43,462 bases of DNA from JAANXG01 sp049583715 (lineage in GTDB: Bacteria; Pseudomonadota; Gammaproteobacteria; Arenicellales; JAANXG01): contig JBAUWJ010000007.1 of the NCBI GenBank assembly GCA_049583715.1, positions 1 to 43,462 on the forward strand. The letters run 5' to 3'. The position numbers and the translations under genes were made by a program. Below the pieces are notes generated by a model that saw nothing but the letters and a program-made list of their open reading frames with translations, was not told the DNA's origin and made no database searches. Numbering within the stretch: the first letter of the stretch is position 1; each line of letters opens with the position of its first letter. Below, piece by piece: positions 1 to 7,204 of the stretch.

Positions 1-444
1 TTCTGGGACGGTCTTCAATGTCTTTCTCTGCAATACGGATGAGTGATGTTGCCGGAAATCATATCATCCAGCCGACCTCCCGTCGCCACACATAGCGCCG
101 GCTCCCGGTGCACAGGGTCATACCGGGTCCGTGACCGGTGAATGAAAGAAGCGCAGCCAGGAAGTGACCGAGGGACATGAGAAAAGGACCGCCTTGGCTT
201 CCCGCAAAGCCCGTCTCCCGCCTCCGGTGCGGTCGTCGCAACGACACCGGATTGAGAGCCTCACTAGCAGCCTGTAACTTGTCGGGGCTTGCCGATCCGG
301 GTTGAACTGTTCGGTGGAGCATCGAAAGGGCGTCGCCGGGGTCTTTTTCACCAAGCGAGTATCGGGGAGCGACACACCCGTTTCCGGATCGGGGCTACCG
401 TCATCCCAGCCTGAAGTCATTTGCATTATTTCTGGCGGGGTACA
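1..444. other. Left-end region without a recognisable gene
   Basis: I see no convincing gene here. The open frames on the minus strand (59-322 and 118-426) are rich in Arg, Pro and Ser and overlap each other. They have no family resemblance I can name, as expected for spurious frames in GC-rich DNA. No tRNA, strong hairpin terminator or insertion-sequence end was recognised. The stretch lies downstream of the small membrane protein gene at 445-630. Confidence 0.4.
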
Positions 445-630
445 CTAGTAGCGAAAGATCAGCTCGATCACCGGGTTATCGGCATGGCGCGCATACTTGC
501 GGTGGTAGTAAGCCGAAGTGACAACCAGGACCCCGGTGACTATCAATAGAACCGCCACCACCCAGGCGAGCAGCGGCGGATAAATCGCCAGAAGCAGTCC
601 GGCAATGATCAGGACGATACCGGTAGACAT
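445..630 (-). CDS. Small two-helix membrane protein, DUF3096-like
   Basis: This 61-residue protein is almost entirely two hydrophobic helices, about residues 3-21 and 22-40, separated by a YPP turn. A basic and acidic cytoplasmic tail ends in IELIFRY. The composition and size fit the DUF3096-like small membrane proteins; no biochemical function is known to me. A longer frame begins at 669, but I chose the ATG at 630 because GGAGG lies seven bases upstream and the first helix begins right after it. It stands alone, with cspA-type cold-shock gene about 300 bases upstream on the same strand and a terminator between them. Confidence 0.75.
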   Translation of the reverse strand: MSTGIVLIIAGLLLAIYPPLLAWVVAVLLIVTGVLVVTSAYYHRKYARHADNPVIELIFRY

Positions 631-838
631 GAAGGAACCTCCGCGGGGTCGAACGAAAATAAGTCTCACGATGCTTGCCGGGGAGCCTCCCCCGGGTCCG
701 TGCCGGTAAATATCCGGCCCCGGACGGGGTTCTTCAAGACCGGCCCGGCTCTGCCGGGGTTGTTGGCTCGCCGGCTGGAGATACCGTCCCTATCGGAGCA
801 TCTCGGAGTGCTCCCGTGCCGAACCGGATCAAGAAAAG

Positions 839-864
839 CGAGACCCCGCCGAAGCGGGGTCTCG
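839..864 (-). terminator. Rho-independent terminator downstream of the cold-shock gene
   Basis: A perfect 11-bp stem (CGAGACCCCGC and its complement) closes a 4-base loop. Read on the minus strand, it is followed by a T-rich stretch (CTTTTCTT). It lies about 70 bases past the stop of the cold-shock gene at 933. A second GC hairpin, GGCGCC-TCGA-GGCGCC at 903-918, lies between the two and has no T tract. Confidence 0.85.
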
Positions 865-932
865 TGGATTCCCGGGTCATGTGCCGATGTTCACCGGCAC
901 GGGGCGCCTCGAGGCGCCGACCCGGCGGCTCG

Positions 933-1136
933 TTAGACCGCCTTCAGATCCGAAGCGGCTTTCTTGCCGCGCTCCTCGATGACGGTGTAGCTGACGCGTT
1001 GACCTTCATTCAAGGTTCCGAGCCCGGCGCGCTCGACCGCGCTGATATGCACGAACACGTCCCGCGAGCCGTTTTCAGGCTGAATGAAACCAAACCCCTT
1101 GGCGGGGTTGAACCACTTAACAGTACCGATAGCCAT
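933..1136 (-). CDS. Cold-shock domain protein (CspA family)
   Basis: This is a 67-residue single cold-shock domain, the usual family length. The RNP1-like KGFGFI (residues 13-18) and RNP2-like DVFVHISA (26-33) motifs, which bind single-stranded RNA or DNA, are both intact. The start KWFNPAKGFGFI is typical. Family members act as RNA chaperones during cold shock or as constitutive RNA-binding proteins; the sequence does not say which applies here. GGAGG lies seven bases before the ATG. The gene is monocistronic, with a strong terminator at 839-864 and a non-coding region of about 285 bases upstream. That region could hold the long leader that many csp genes use for thermal regulation. Confidence 0.95.
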   Translation of the reverse strand: MAIGTVKWFNPAKGFGFIQPENGSRDVFVHISAVERAGLGTLNEGQRVSYTVIEERGKKAASDLKAV

Positions 1137-1210
1137 ACTGGCCTCCGAATGAAAATTGCGCGCACAATCGGGCGCGTATCGAACAATCTGGGTATCTTGG
1201 GTGTCTTTGA

Positions 1211-1235
1211 AAAGACCGCCCGGGACCGGGCGGGT
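1211..1235 (-). terminator. Probable terminator of the dehydrogenase operon
   Basis: CCGCCCGG (1216-1223) pairs with CCGGGCGG (1226-1233). The literal loop is only two bases, so the real stem is probably one pair shorter. On the minus strand the hairpin is followed by TCTTTTC. It lies about 190 bases beyond the dehydrogenase stop at 1422 and before the cold-shock gene on the same strand, so it would separate the two units. Confidence 0.5.
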
Positions 1236-1336
1236 AGCGAAAGGCAGGCCAGTAGCGAGATTGCGCGTTTATGATGCGTTCCCATCGGCCGGATTACAAG
1301 AGGGCAGCGGAGAAATACCACCACTCCCAAAGCCGA

Positions 1337-1360
1337 TGTCGGTATGAATGCCGACCTGCA
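1337..1360. repeat. Diverged GTCGG-type palindromic repeat
   Basis: GTCGGTATGAATGCCGAC (1338-1355) followed by CTGCA is a diverged copy of the palindrome found at 23017, 23065, 41728, 41842 and 43417 (GTCGGAATGAATTCCGAC). The two changes in the stem, A to T and T to G, weaken the pairing. It lies between the dehydrogenase stop and its probable terminator. Confidence 0.6.
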
Positions 1361-1421
1361 TTCGGGTACGGACAAGGCGCGATATTCGTGCCGCCGGCAT
1401 GTCCGCAATCGCCGGCACCTC

Positions 1422-2534
1422 TCAGGAGCTCCAGCGCCGGAGCGCCATAGCGGCGCGAATCCGGTCTCCGGCCATCTCGACGGCGGCCTCCCTGGGCATC
1501 AGCTCCTGCCGGGCCGCTCGCTCCAGCACCTCACCGGTGTTCGTGCGTATCTTCTCCTCGATCTCGCTGAAGGCCTGCGCCTGCGACCCGCCGTGGTATT
1601 CGACGGCGGCGCAGATCACCCCGCCGGCATTGGATATGAAATCCGGAAGGCACAGGACACCTCTCTCGTGCAACAGCCGCTCGGCCTCCGCGGTAACGCC
1701 GATGTTGGCCCCCTGCGCGATCAGGTTGGCTTTGACCTGCTCCTGGTTGTCCCCGCGGATGACGTCGGGCCGCGCGGCCGGCACCAGGATGTCGCAGTCG
1801 ACGGCGATGACCCTGTCTCTGCCGAGCTTCCGGCCCCCGGGAAAATCTCCCAGCCGTCGGCCTTCGTTCTTGAACGCGATCAACTTTTCGACGTCGAAGC
1901 CCCCGGCATCGTGGATCGTGCCGCTCGAATCCGCTGCGGCGACCAGGAGCGCTCCCTTCGCGGCAAGGAATCGCGCGGCGTGCTTGCCGACTGAGCCGAA
2001 CCCCTGGACCACCACCCGGGCGCCCGCCAGCTCCAGGTTCAGATGCTGGTACGCTACCTCCACGGAAGCAGTCAGCCCAAATCCCGTGGCACCGATCTCA
2101 TCCAGCGGTATGCCTCCGAGCTCGCGCGGCAGACCGACGGCCCGGCCGATCTCGTCCAGCACCCAGGCCATCGCCGTCTCGTTGGTGCCCATGTCCGGAC
2201 CGACGATATAGTCGGTCATGGTCTCGATGGCATGGGCAAAGGCCCGGATCGTCCGCTCCTTGCGTGCGGCGTCCATGGCGGGGTCGGCAAATATCACCGA
2301 CTTGCCGCCGCCGTGAGGCAGACCCGCCGCGGCATTCTTGTAGGTCATGGCGCGCGCGAGGCGGAGACACTCCTGCATCGAAACGTCGGGTGCCATGCGC
2401 AGCCCGCCTATGGACGGACCCACGGCCACGTTATCGACGACCACTATCCCGCGCAGGTCCGCTTTCGGTTCGTAGACGTGGGCGATGATCTTCGGTCCCA
2501 GCTCGTCGCAGAATTGGAATGTCTGATCGTTCAT
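1422..2534 (-). CDS. Glu/Leu/Phe/Val-type amino-acid dehydrogenase
   Basis: The 370-residue protein has both domains of the glutamate/leucine/phenylalanine/valine dehydrogenase family, which oxidatively deaminates an amino acid to its 2-oxo acid with NAD(P). The N-terminal domain carries the substrate-side and catalytic lysines (K66; K78 in LPHGGGKS) and the VGPDMGTNE motif. The C-terminal Rossmann domain has GFGSVGKHAARFL. The short length and form resemble leucine or valine dehydrogenases more than the 420-450-residue glutamate enzymes, so the substrate is uncertain. It follows the malic enzyme by 27 bases on the same strand. Together they could link amino-acid carbon and malate oxidation. 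Any promoter regulation should come from upstream of the malic enzyme. Confidence 0.9.
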   Translation of the reverse strand: MNDQTFQFCDELGPKIIAHVYEPKADLRGIVVVDNVAVGPSIGGLRMAPDVSMQECLRLARAMTYKNAAAGLPHGGGKSVIFADPAMDAARKERTIRAFAHAIETMTDYIVGPDMGTNETAMAWVLDEIGRAVGLPRELGGIPLDEIGATGFGLTASVEVAYQHLNLELAGARVVVQGFGSVGKHAARFLAAKGALLVAAADSSGTIHDAGGFDVEKLIAFKNEGRRLGDFPGGRKLGRDRVIAVDCDILVPAARPDVIRGDNQEQVKANLIAQGANIGVTAEAERLLHERGVLCLPDFISNAGGVICAAVEYHGGSQAQAFSEIEEKIRTNTGEVLERAARQELMPREAAVEMAGDRIRAAMALRRWSS

Positions 2535-2561
2535 GCTTGCTCGTTCCGGCGATGCGTCGCT

Positions 2562-3959
2562 TCAGGAAGACTCTGCTTTGGCCGAAAGTCCCTCATGGGT
2601 CGGCGAGCCCGGCCGCTCCGGCGGGGCCGGGATCACCCCTTCCCGCAACAACGCGGCGGTGGCCGCCCGCGCCCTCGCGATAGTGGCGCGCGCCTCGTCA
2701 CGCACGGTCGCCGCCTCCTTCGCCAGGCTTGCCAGGGATTGCCTCCGGGCGGTCATGGCGGTAGCCACCGCCACCCTCACGGCCACTTCCGGGTCGTCGA
2801 TACGAGGCAGGATCGTTTCCTCCCCGAGGTCCGGATTCCGGGCACAGTCGGCGATCTCACGGGCAGCGGCAATCGCCATCTCATCGCTGACCGTTCGGGC
2901 GCGCACGTCCAGCACCCCGCGCAATATCCCCGGGAACGCGAGGGCATTGTTCAACTGGTTCGGAAAATCGCTGCGACCGGTCGCCACGATAGCCGCCCCC
3001 GCCGAGCGTGCATCCCAGGGCCAGATCTCGGGCTCGGGATTCGCACAGGCGAACACGATCGGACGCGGCGCCATATCCCGCACCCACTCGGCTCGTATGA
3101 GCCCGGGCTGCGGCCGGGAGAAGGCCACCAGGACGTCTGCTCCCCGCAATGCCTCCTTGATGCCGCCGACGACGGCGCCGGCGTTGCTCTCCCGGCATAC
3201 CCGCCATTTGTCGACGTAGAGCCCGCTTTGCTCCTCGATGTCGAGGCGCCCCCGATGCAGCGTCCCGCCCGTGTCGCAGCCCACGATGTTCCCGGCGTCG
3301 ACACCGGCCGCCGTCAGGAGGCGGTACGCCGCGACGTTGGCGGCGCCCATGCCGATCAGCGCGATCCTGACATCGGCAAGGCGCTTGCCCTGGAGCTCCA
3401 GGGCGTTCATGAGAGCCGCGAGCAGCACCGTCGCCGTCCCCTGTTGATCATCGTGCCAAACGGGGATGTGCATGTCCCGCCGCAGGGTGTCCAGCACCCG
3501 GAAGCACTGAGGCTGGGCAATGTCCTCGAGGTTGATGGCGCCAAAGCTCGGCTCCAGTGTGCGGGTGGTCCGTATCAGCTCATCAGGATCGGTGATGCGC
3601 AGGCACAGCGGTACCGCGTCGACTCCGCCCAGGTACTTGAACAGCAACGCCTTGCCCTCCATCACCGGCAGCGCCGCTTCGGGCCCGATATTGCCGAGGC
3701 CCAGCACGCGGCTGCCATCCGATACGATGGCGATGGTGTTGCCGCGGTTGGTGTGCTCGAAGACCTGGTCGGATTGCGCCTGGATGGCCCGACAGGAAGC
3801 CGCGACCCCGGGCGTGTACCACACCGCGAAGTCCTCGAGGCTGCGCAGGGCGCACTTCGCCATCATCTGGATCTTGCCGCGATAGAAGGGATGAAGCCGC
3901 AGGGCCTCCTCCGCCGGTCTGGCCGCCCGGGCGCGCAGATGCTCGTCGGTGCTCAACAT
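2562..3959 (-). CDS. Malic enzyme, short form without phosphotransacetylase domain
   Basis: This 465-residue protein matches the malic enzyme family, which decarboxylates malate to pyruvate while reducing NAD(P). The N-terminal domain has YTPGVAASCR and IVSDGSRVLGLGNIGPEA. The conserved VWHDDQQGTATVLLAALMNA segment and the nucleotide-binding GMGAANVAAYRLL follow, then NPEPEIWP and ATGRSDFPNQLNN. MaeB-type enzymes are about 750 residues because of a C-terminal phosphotransacetylase-like domain. Here that domain is replaced by a short Ala/Arg-rich tail of about 70 residues. It is the first gene of a two-gene unit with the amino-acid dehydrogenase. An FNR-like box lies 57 bases before the start. 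Cofactor preference cannot be read from the sequence. Confidence 0.92.
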   Translation of the reverse strand: MLSTDEHLRARAARPAEEALRLHPFYRGKIQMMAKCALRSLEDFAVWYTPGVAASCRAIQAQSDQVFEHTNRGNTIAIVSDGSRVLGLGNIGPEAALPVMEGKALLFKYLGGVDAVPLCLRITDPDELIRTTRTLEPSFGAINLEDIAQPQCFRVLDTLRRDMHIPVWHDDQQGTATVLLAALMNALELQGKRLADVRIALIGMGAANVAAYRLLTAAGVDAGNIVGCDTGGTLHRGRLDIEEQSGLYVDKWRVCRESNAGAVVGGIKEALRGADVLVAFSRPQPGLIRAEWVRDMAPRPIVFACANPEPEIWPWDARSAGAAIVATGRSDFPNQLNNALAFPGILRGVLDVRARTVSDEMAIAAAREIADCARNPDLGEETILPRIDDPEVAVRVAVATAMTARRQSLASLAKEAATVRDEARATIARARAATAALLREGVIPAPPERPGSPTHEGLSAKAESS

Positions 3960-4015
3960 GTCCTCCCCTCGCGGTGTGCACCCCGGCAGTCTGTTCCTTC
4001 GCCGCCTCCCGCGGA

Positions 4016-4029
4016 TTGACTTATATCAG
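4016..4029 (-). promoter_or_regulatory. FNR/ANR-like box upstream of the malic enzyme operon
   Basis: TTGACTTATATCAG matches TTGAY-N4-ATCAA with one mismatch. Its centre is 63 bases from the ATG at 3959. A class II site centred at -41.5 would put the transcription start near 3981 and leave a leader of about 22 bases. The -10 region there is poor. Binding is inferred from the motif only. Confidence 0.45.
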
Positions 4030-4250
4030 GAAACGGACTGTCGACGTCCATCAGGGCGTCCACTCATGAAGTGCAACACGCCGGAGGCCGGATACAACTC
4101 GATTTGCCGGCGAGCTCTCGCTCGAGGAACTTCGGTTACCGCGAGCGGCTCCGTATCCTCGTGCCGGGCCGTCCTTTGGACCGGAAGTCCGTGGCAAGAA
4201 AAGGGCAAGTGTGACAAACTCGGCGTCACCGGATCGATGCGACAGCGGAT

Positions 4251-5066
4251 ATGCCAATGAGCGATGAGCAATCCAGCGACGACCAGATTGAGAAGATCCT
4301 GTCGGAAGCGGAGGACGGCTTGCGATTATCCGAACCGGCTGATGCGGCAAACGGCGAGGCGCTCCGGATGAGAAACGAGTCCATCGCCAGCAACCGCGGA
4401 CCGCGCGGCCCGCGGGCTCGCAGCGACTCCTTGCCGCGCTGGCTGGCGCCGGCCGGAGCCGTGCTCGTGATCGCGCTGGTGATCGGGGTGCTGATGTTCA
4501 TCTCCCAGGGCGATCGGCTCAAAGCCCTGGACCGAAGAGTCTCCGCGCTTCACGACAACGCTGACCTCGCGAGCTCCGTCGACGACCTCCGCTCCCGCGT
4601 ACAGAAGCTCGACTCCCGTGTCGAGACCCTCGCCACGCGCGTTGAGAACTCCAGCAACGGCGACGCCGACATCCAGGCCGTCAGGCAGCTCGTCGCCGAT
4701 CAGGGTACGCAGGTCAAATCGCTTTCCCAGCGTCTCGAGCAGCTCGAGCATAAGAGAAAAACCTCAGAGAACCCGGCGGCGCGCGAAAATGCCCCCGCGC
4801 AGGCCCAGGCGTCCAGGTCGGCGAGCACCGGGTCCTGGGTGGTGAACCTGATTTCCGTTGCCGACGTTGCCTCCGCCAAGCGCTTCGAGCAGCGCCTCGA
4901 AGCGATGGGCGTGCCATCGCGTCTGGATGAGGTCGATATCGGGGGAAAATCATTGAAGCGCGTCGTGGCCACCGGCTTCGCCTCGAAGGACCAGGCGAAG
5001 GCGTTCGCCGCCAAAGCCAGGAAACAACTCAGCCTGCCACAGGAGCCCTGGGTCTCCCAGGACTAG
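4251..5066 (+). CDS. SPOR-domain, single-pass membrane protein
   Basis: The 271-residue protein has a charged, Arg-rich N-terminus (1-64), one membrane helix (about 65-86), a coiled-coil stretch (about 90-160) and a C-terminal SPOR domain (about 190-268). SPOR domains bind glycan strands stripped of stem peptides, usually at the division septum. The layout, short cytoplasmic tail to periplasmic SPOR domain, is like that of division-associated SPOR proteins, but I cannot assign it to DedD, DamX or FtsN. ATG at 4251 and ATG at 4257 are both possible, and neither has a clear Shine-Dalgarno sequence. It is monocistronic as far as I can see. Confidence 0.85.
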   Translation: MPMSDEQSSDDQIEKILSEAEDGLRLSEPADAANGEALRMRNESIASNRGPRGPRARSDSLPRWLAPAGAVLVIALVIGVLMFISQGDRLKALDRRVSALHDNADLASSVDDLRSRVQKLDSRVETLATRVENSSNGDADIQAVRQLVADQGTQVKSLSQRLEQLEHKRKTSENPAARENAPAQAQASRSASTGSWVVNLISVADVASAKRFEQRLEAMGVPSRLDEVDIGGKSLKRVVATGFASKDQAKAFAAKARKQLSLPQEPWVSQD

Positions 5067-5123
5067 GGCGTCCGTGGGTGACACGGCAGTGCAACGGGCG
5101 CGCTCGTCGCTCGTTATCCGCAA

Positions 5124-5154
5124 TACGATAATTATTTATTGTTTTACGATAATT
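5124..5154 (+). promoter_or_regulatory. AT-rich promoter/operator with two direct repeats 21 bp apart
   Basis: TACGATAATT occurs exactly twice, at 5124-5133 and 5145-5154. The spacing is two helical turns, and the DNA between is very AT-rich in an otherwise GC-rich region. It lies about 50 bases upstream of the DUF2975/XRE genes. The XRE-type regulator encoded at 5723 is an obvious candidate to bind it, which would make the operon self-regulated. This is inference from spacing and position. Confidence 0.5.
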
Positions 5155-5200
5155 TTCGTGTGAAAATGAGCGGTGTGGTCAACTCACCGCTTCGCAAACC

Positions 5201-5713
5201 ATGAACCGGATACGGCGCGCCGGGCGCCAGCTCCAGTGGATCGTTGCCGCACTGCTGGTTCTCACGCCCGTGGCCTACGTGGCCGTGTTCCTGTGGCAGG
5301 GACCGGCGGCCCTGCTCGACCTGCCCCGGACGATCGCGGTCGACCTCACCGAGGCGAGCTCCCTGGATAATGCCGCGTTGTTTGTGCTCGGGGCCTTCAC
5401 TCCGGCGGTGTACTGGCTGTCCTTCTGGTTTCTCCACAAGCTCGCACGGCACTACGCCGCCGGCGAGGTCTTCTCTACGAGCGCCGCCAGGCAGCTCCGC
5501 CTCATCGGCCTGCTCCTGCTTTCGACCGACTTCGTGCACATGATGCAAACGGCCGTGACCGGTCCGGTCCTGACCTTGATGGGTCTCAGCCAGGGATTCG
5601 TCAGTGTGCAACTGAGGTTGGGTGTTTCCGTCATCGGCCTGTTCATCGTTCTGATCAGCCGGATCATGCTGGTTGCCTCGGATCTCCAGGAGCAACAGCG
5701 TCTGACCGTCTGA
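5201..5713 (+). CDS. DUF2975 membrane protein
   Basis: This 170-residue integral membrane protein has four predicted helices, at about 14-34, 55-80, 105-125 and 135-160. The segment LARHYAAGEVFSTSAARQLRLIG, between helices two and three, is characteristic of DUF2975 proteins, where a GEVF-like motif is usual. Its function is unknown. In many bacteria DUF2975 genes sit directly before a small Cro/CI-type regulator, exactly as here (nine bases before the next ATG). The pair may work as a membrane sensor with a DNA-binding partner, but I know of no proof. The start at 5201 follows the repeated operator-like site. Confidence 0.8.
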   Translation: MNRIRRAGRQLQWIVAALLVLTPVAYVAVFLWQGPAALLDLPRTIAVDLTEASSLDNAALFVLGAFTPAVYWLSFWFLHKLARHYAAGEVFSTSAARQLRLIGLLLLSTDFVHMMQTAVTGPVLTLMGLSQGFVSVQLRLGVSVIGLFIVLISRIMLVASDLQEQQRLTV

Positions 5714-5722
5714 CGCGAGCCC

Positions 5723-5953
5723 ATGGCCATCATCGTGAACCTCGACGTCATGCTCGCGATGCGCAAGAAGAGACTCACCGATTTGTCGCAAGCCGTCCAC
5801 ATCACTCTGGCAAACCTGTCGATCCTCAAGAACCAGAAGGCGAAGGCCATACGCCTGTCCACCTTGAACGATATCTGCGAGTACCTGCAGTGCCAGCCGG
5901 GAGATATCCTGGAGTACGTGCCCGACGAGGAGCGTGAAACGAATGAAAGCTGA
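5723..5953 (+). CDS. Small Cro/CI (XRE)-family transcriptional regulator
   Basis: The 76-residue protein is a single helix-turn-helix domain. The pattern MLAMRKKRLTDLSQAVHIT, then LANLSILKNQKAKAIRLSTL and ICEYLQCQPGDILEYVPD, is the compact YozG-like XRE type that usually accompanies DUF2975 proteins. It probably binds the paired TACGATAATT repeats upstream of the operon, which is inference. Its 3' end overlaps the start of the lipoprotein gene by 11 bases, so the three genes are likely cotranscribed and translationally coupled. Confidence 0.85.
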   Translation: MAIIVNLDVMLAMRKKRLTDLSQAVHITLANLSILKNQKAKAIRLSTLNDICEYLQCQPGDILEYVPDEERETNES

Positions 5954-6209
5954 CCGATTGCTTCGCGTGCCGGTGCTGCCGGCCGTGGCCCCGGCTCTTG
6001 CCCTCGCCCTCGCCCTCGCCCTCGCCCTGGCCCTGGCTCTTGTCCAGGGCTGCAGCAGCGAGACCCTCAAGCGTACCGGCTTCGAGACACTGCAGAGCAT
6101 GCGCCGGCTGGAATGCCAGAAGGACCCGTCGCGGGAATGTCCGGACCGCGAGCGCTACGAGGACTATCAAAAAGAGAGAAAGAAGCTCCTCGATTCGAGC
6201 CCGAAATAG
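5943..6209 (+). CDS. Small lipoprotein with a repeat-encoded signal peptide
   Basis: This 88-residue protein has an N-terminal signal ending in LVQGC, a plausible lipobox with the lipidated cysteine at residue 37. The mature part is about 50 residues, hydrophilic, with two further cysteines, and is not recognised. The hydrophobic core is eight Ala-Leu dipeptides in a row (residues 18-33), encoded by eight in-frame hexanucleotide units at 5994-6041. I prefer the ATG at 5943 over the GTG at 5934 because GAGGAG (5927-5932) is ten bases before the ATG but only one base before the GTG. It overlaps the XRE gene by 11 bases. Confidence 0.7.
   Translation: MKADRLLRVPVLPAVAPALALALALALALALALVQGCSSETLKRTGFETLQSMRRLECQKDPSRECPDRERYEDYQKERKKLLDSSPK
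5994..6041 (+). repeat. Hexanucleotide microsatellite, 8 units, in a signal peptide
   Basis: There are eight six-base units in the Ala-Leu reading frame: GCTCTT, four identical GCCCTC, two GCCCTG and a final GCTCTT. The four identical units at 6000-6023 are the part most open to slippage. Because the unit is six bases, gain or loss changes the signal helix by two residues without a frameshift. Confidence 0.9.
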
Positions 6210-6219
6210 TCGCGTGCGG

Positions 6220-7020
6220 CTACTTTCTCTTCTTGACGATGTAGCCGCCTGATTTCTCGTCGTACTGGAGATCCAGCAGCTTCTGATTCTGGGCCTCTTC
6301 CAGCAGCTCACTGAAATTGCTGAAGCCGTGATAGGACTCGCTGAACCCCGGCTGCCGCCGCTTCAGGGTCTGCTTGATCATCGAGCCCCACAGCTTCTCC
6401 TCTTCGCCGCGCTCCGCGGTCAGGTCCTCCACGATCTCCATCACCAGGTCCAGGCCGGCCTGCTTGCGGTCGTCCTCGGGCTTGGCGGCCTTGGGGGCAC
6501 GCTTCCTGCCGCTGGTCTTCTTGCGCTGCTGGCGCTTCTCGCCGCCGCGCACCAGATCGTCGTAGTAGATGAATTCGTCGCAGTTCGCCGTCAGCAGGTC
6601 GGAAGTCGAGTTCTTGACTCCGACACCGATGACGGTCTTGTTGTTCTCGCGCAGCTTGCTGACCAGGGCGGAGAAGTCGGAGTCGCCGCTCACGACGACG
6701 AAGGTGTCGAGGTGCGACTTGGTGTAGCACAGGTCCAGGGCGTCGACCACCATGCGGATGTCCGCCGAATTCTTGCCCGACATGCGTATGTGGGGAATCT
6801 CGATGAGCTCGAAGGCCGCCTCATGCATGGACGGCTTGAATTCCTTGTAGCGCTCCCAGTCGCAGTAGGCCTTCTTGACCACGATGTTGCCCTTGAGCAG
6901 CAACCGGTCGAGGACTTTCTCGATGTCGAAGGCGGCGTAGTTTGCGTCTCGCACACCCAGGGCGATGTTCTCGAAGTCGCAGAACACTGCCATGTTCTGG
7001 GTCTGGGTATTCTCCTTCAT
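6220..7020 (-). CDS. NYN-domain (LabA/DUF88) protein with C-terminal OST-HTH/LOTUS domain
   Basis: The 266-residue protein begins with a NYN domain (about 8-150), a PIN-like fold of predicted RNases. The acidic pocket is visible as VFCDFENIA (D15, E17, N18), SADIRMVVDAL and VVVSGDSDFSALV. A basic linker (about 165-190, RKKTSGRKRAPKAAK) joins a C-terminal winged-helix-like segment (about 195-262) resembling OST-HTH/LOTUS domains, which bind RNA. The likely role is RNA processing or decay, but the target is unknown. It is monocistronic, convergent with the lipoprotein gene and separated from it by 10 bases. Confidence 0.88.
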   Translation of the reverse strand: MKENTQTQNMAVFCDFENIALGVRDANYAAFDIEKVLDRLLLKGNIVVKKAYCDWERYKEFKPSMHEAAFELIEIPHIRMSGKNSADIRMVVDALDLCYTKSHLDTFVVVSGDSDFSALVSKLRENNKTVIGVGVKNSTSDLLTANCDEFIYYDDLVRGGEKRQQRKKTSGRKRAPKAAKPEDDRKQAGLDLVMEIVEDLTAERGEEEKLWGSMIKQTLKRRQPGFSESYHGFSNFSELLEEAQNQKLLDLQYDEKSGGYIVKKRK

Positions 7021-7204
7021 GTCGGATTCGTATGCCTGGCGGGGTTGATTGAGGGGTATTCAATACCGGCGGTAGTATCTCATACGTCAAACCTCCCGGC
7101 CATGCATGAGGGTCCTCCATGCATGCAACCTGTCTGACGGAGCCTCGGGGACGAGAGACGGGACAGCCTGGCCGGGAGCACGCCCATCGATCTCCGGGGC
7201 GTCG

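Noticed and set aside
7100..7126. CATGCATG-AGGGTCCTC-CATGCATG inverted repeat upstream of the NYN gene
   Set aside because: The stem is short and the site has no T tract or known motif. It may be an operator, but nothing supports that beyond symmetry.
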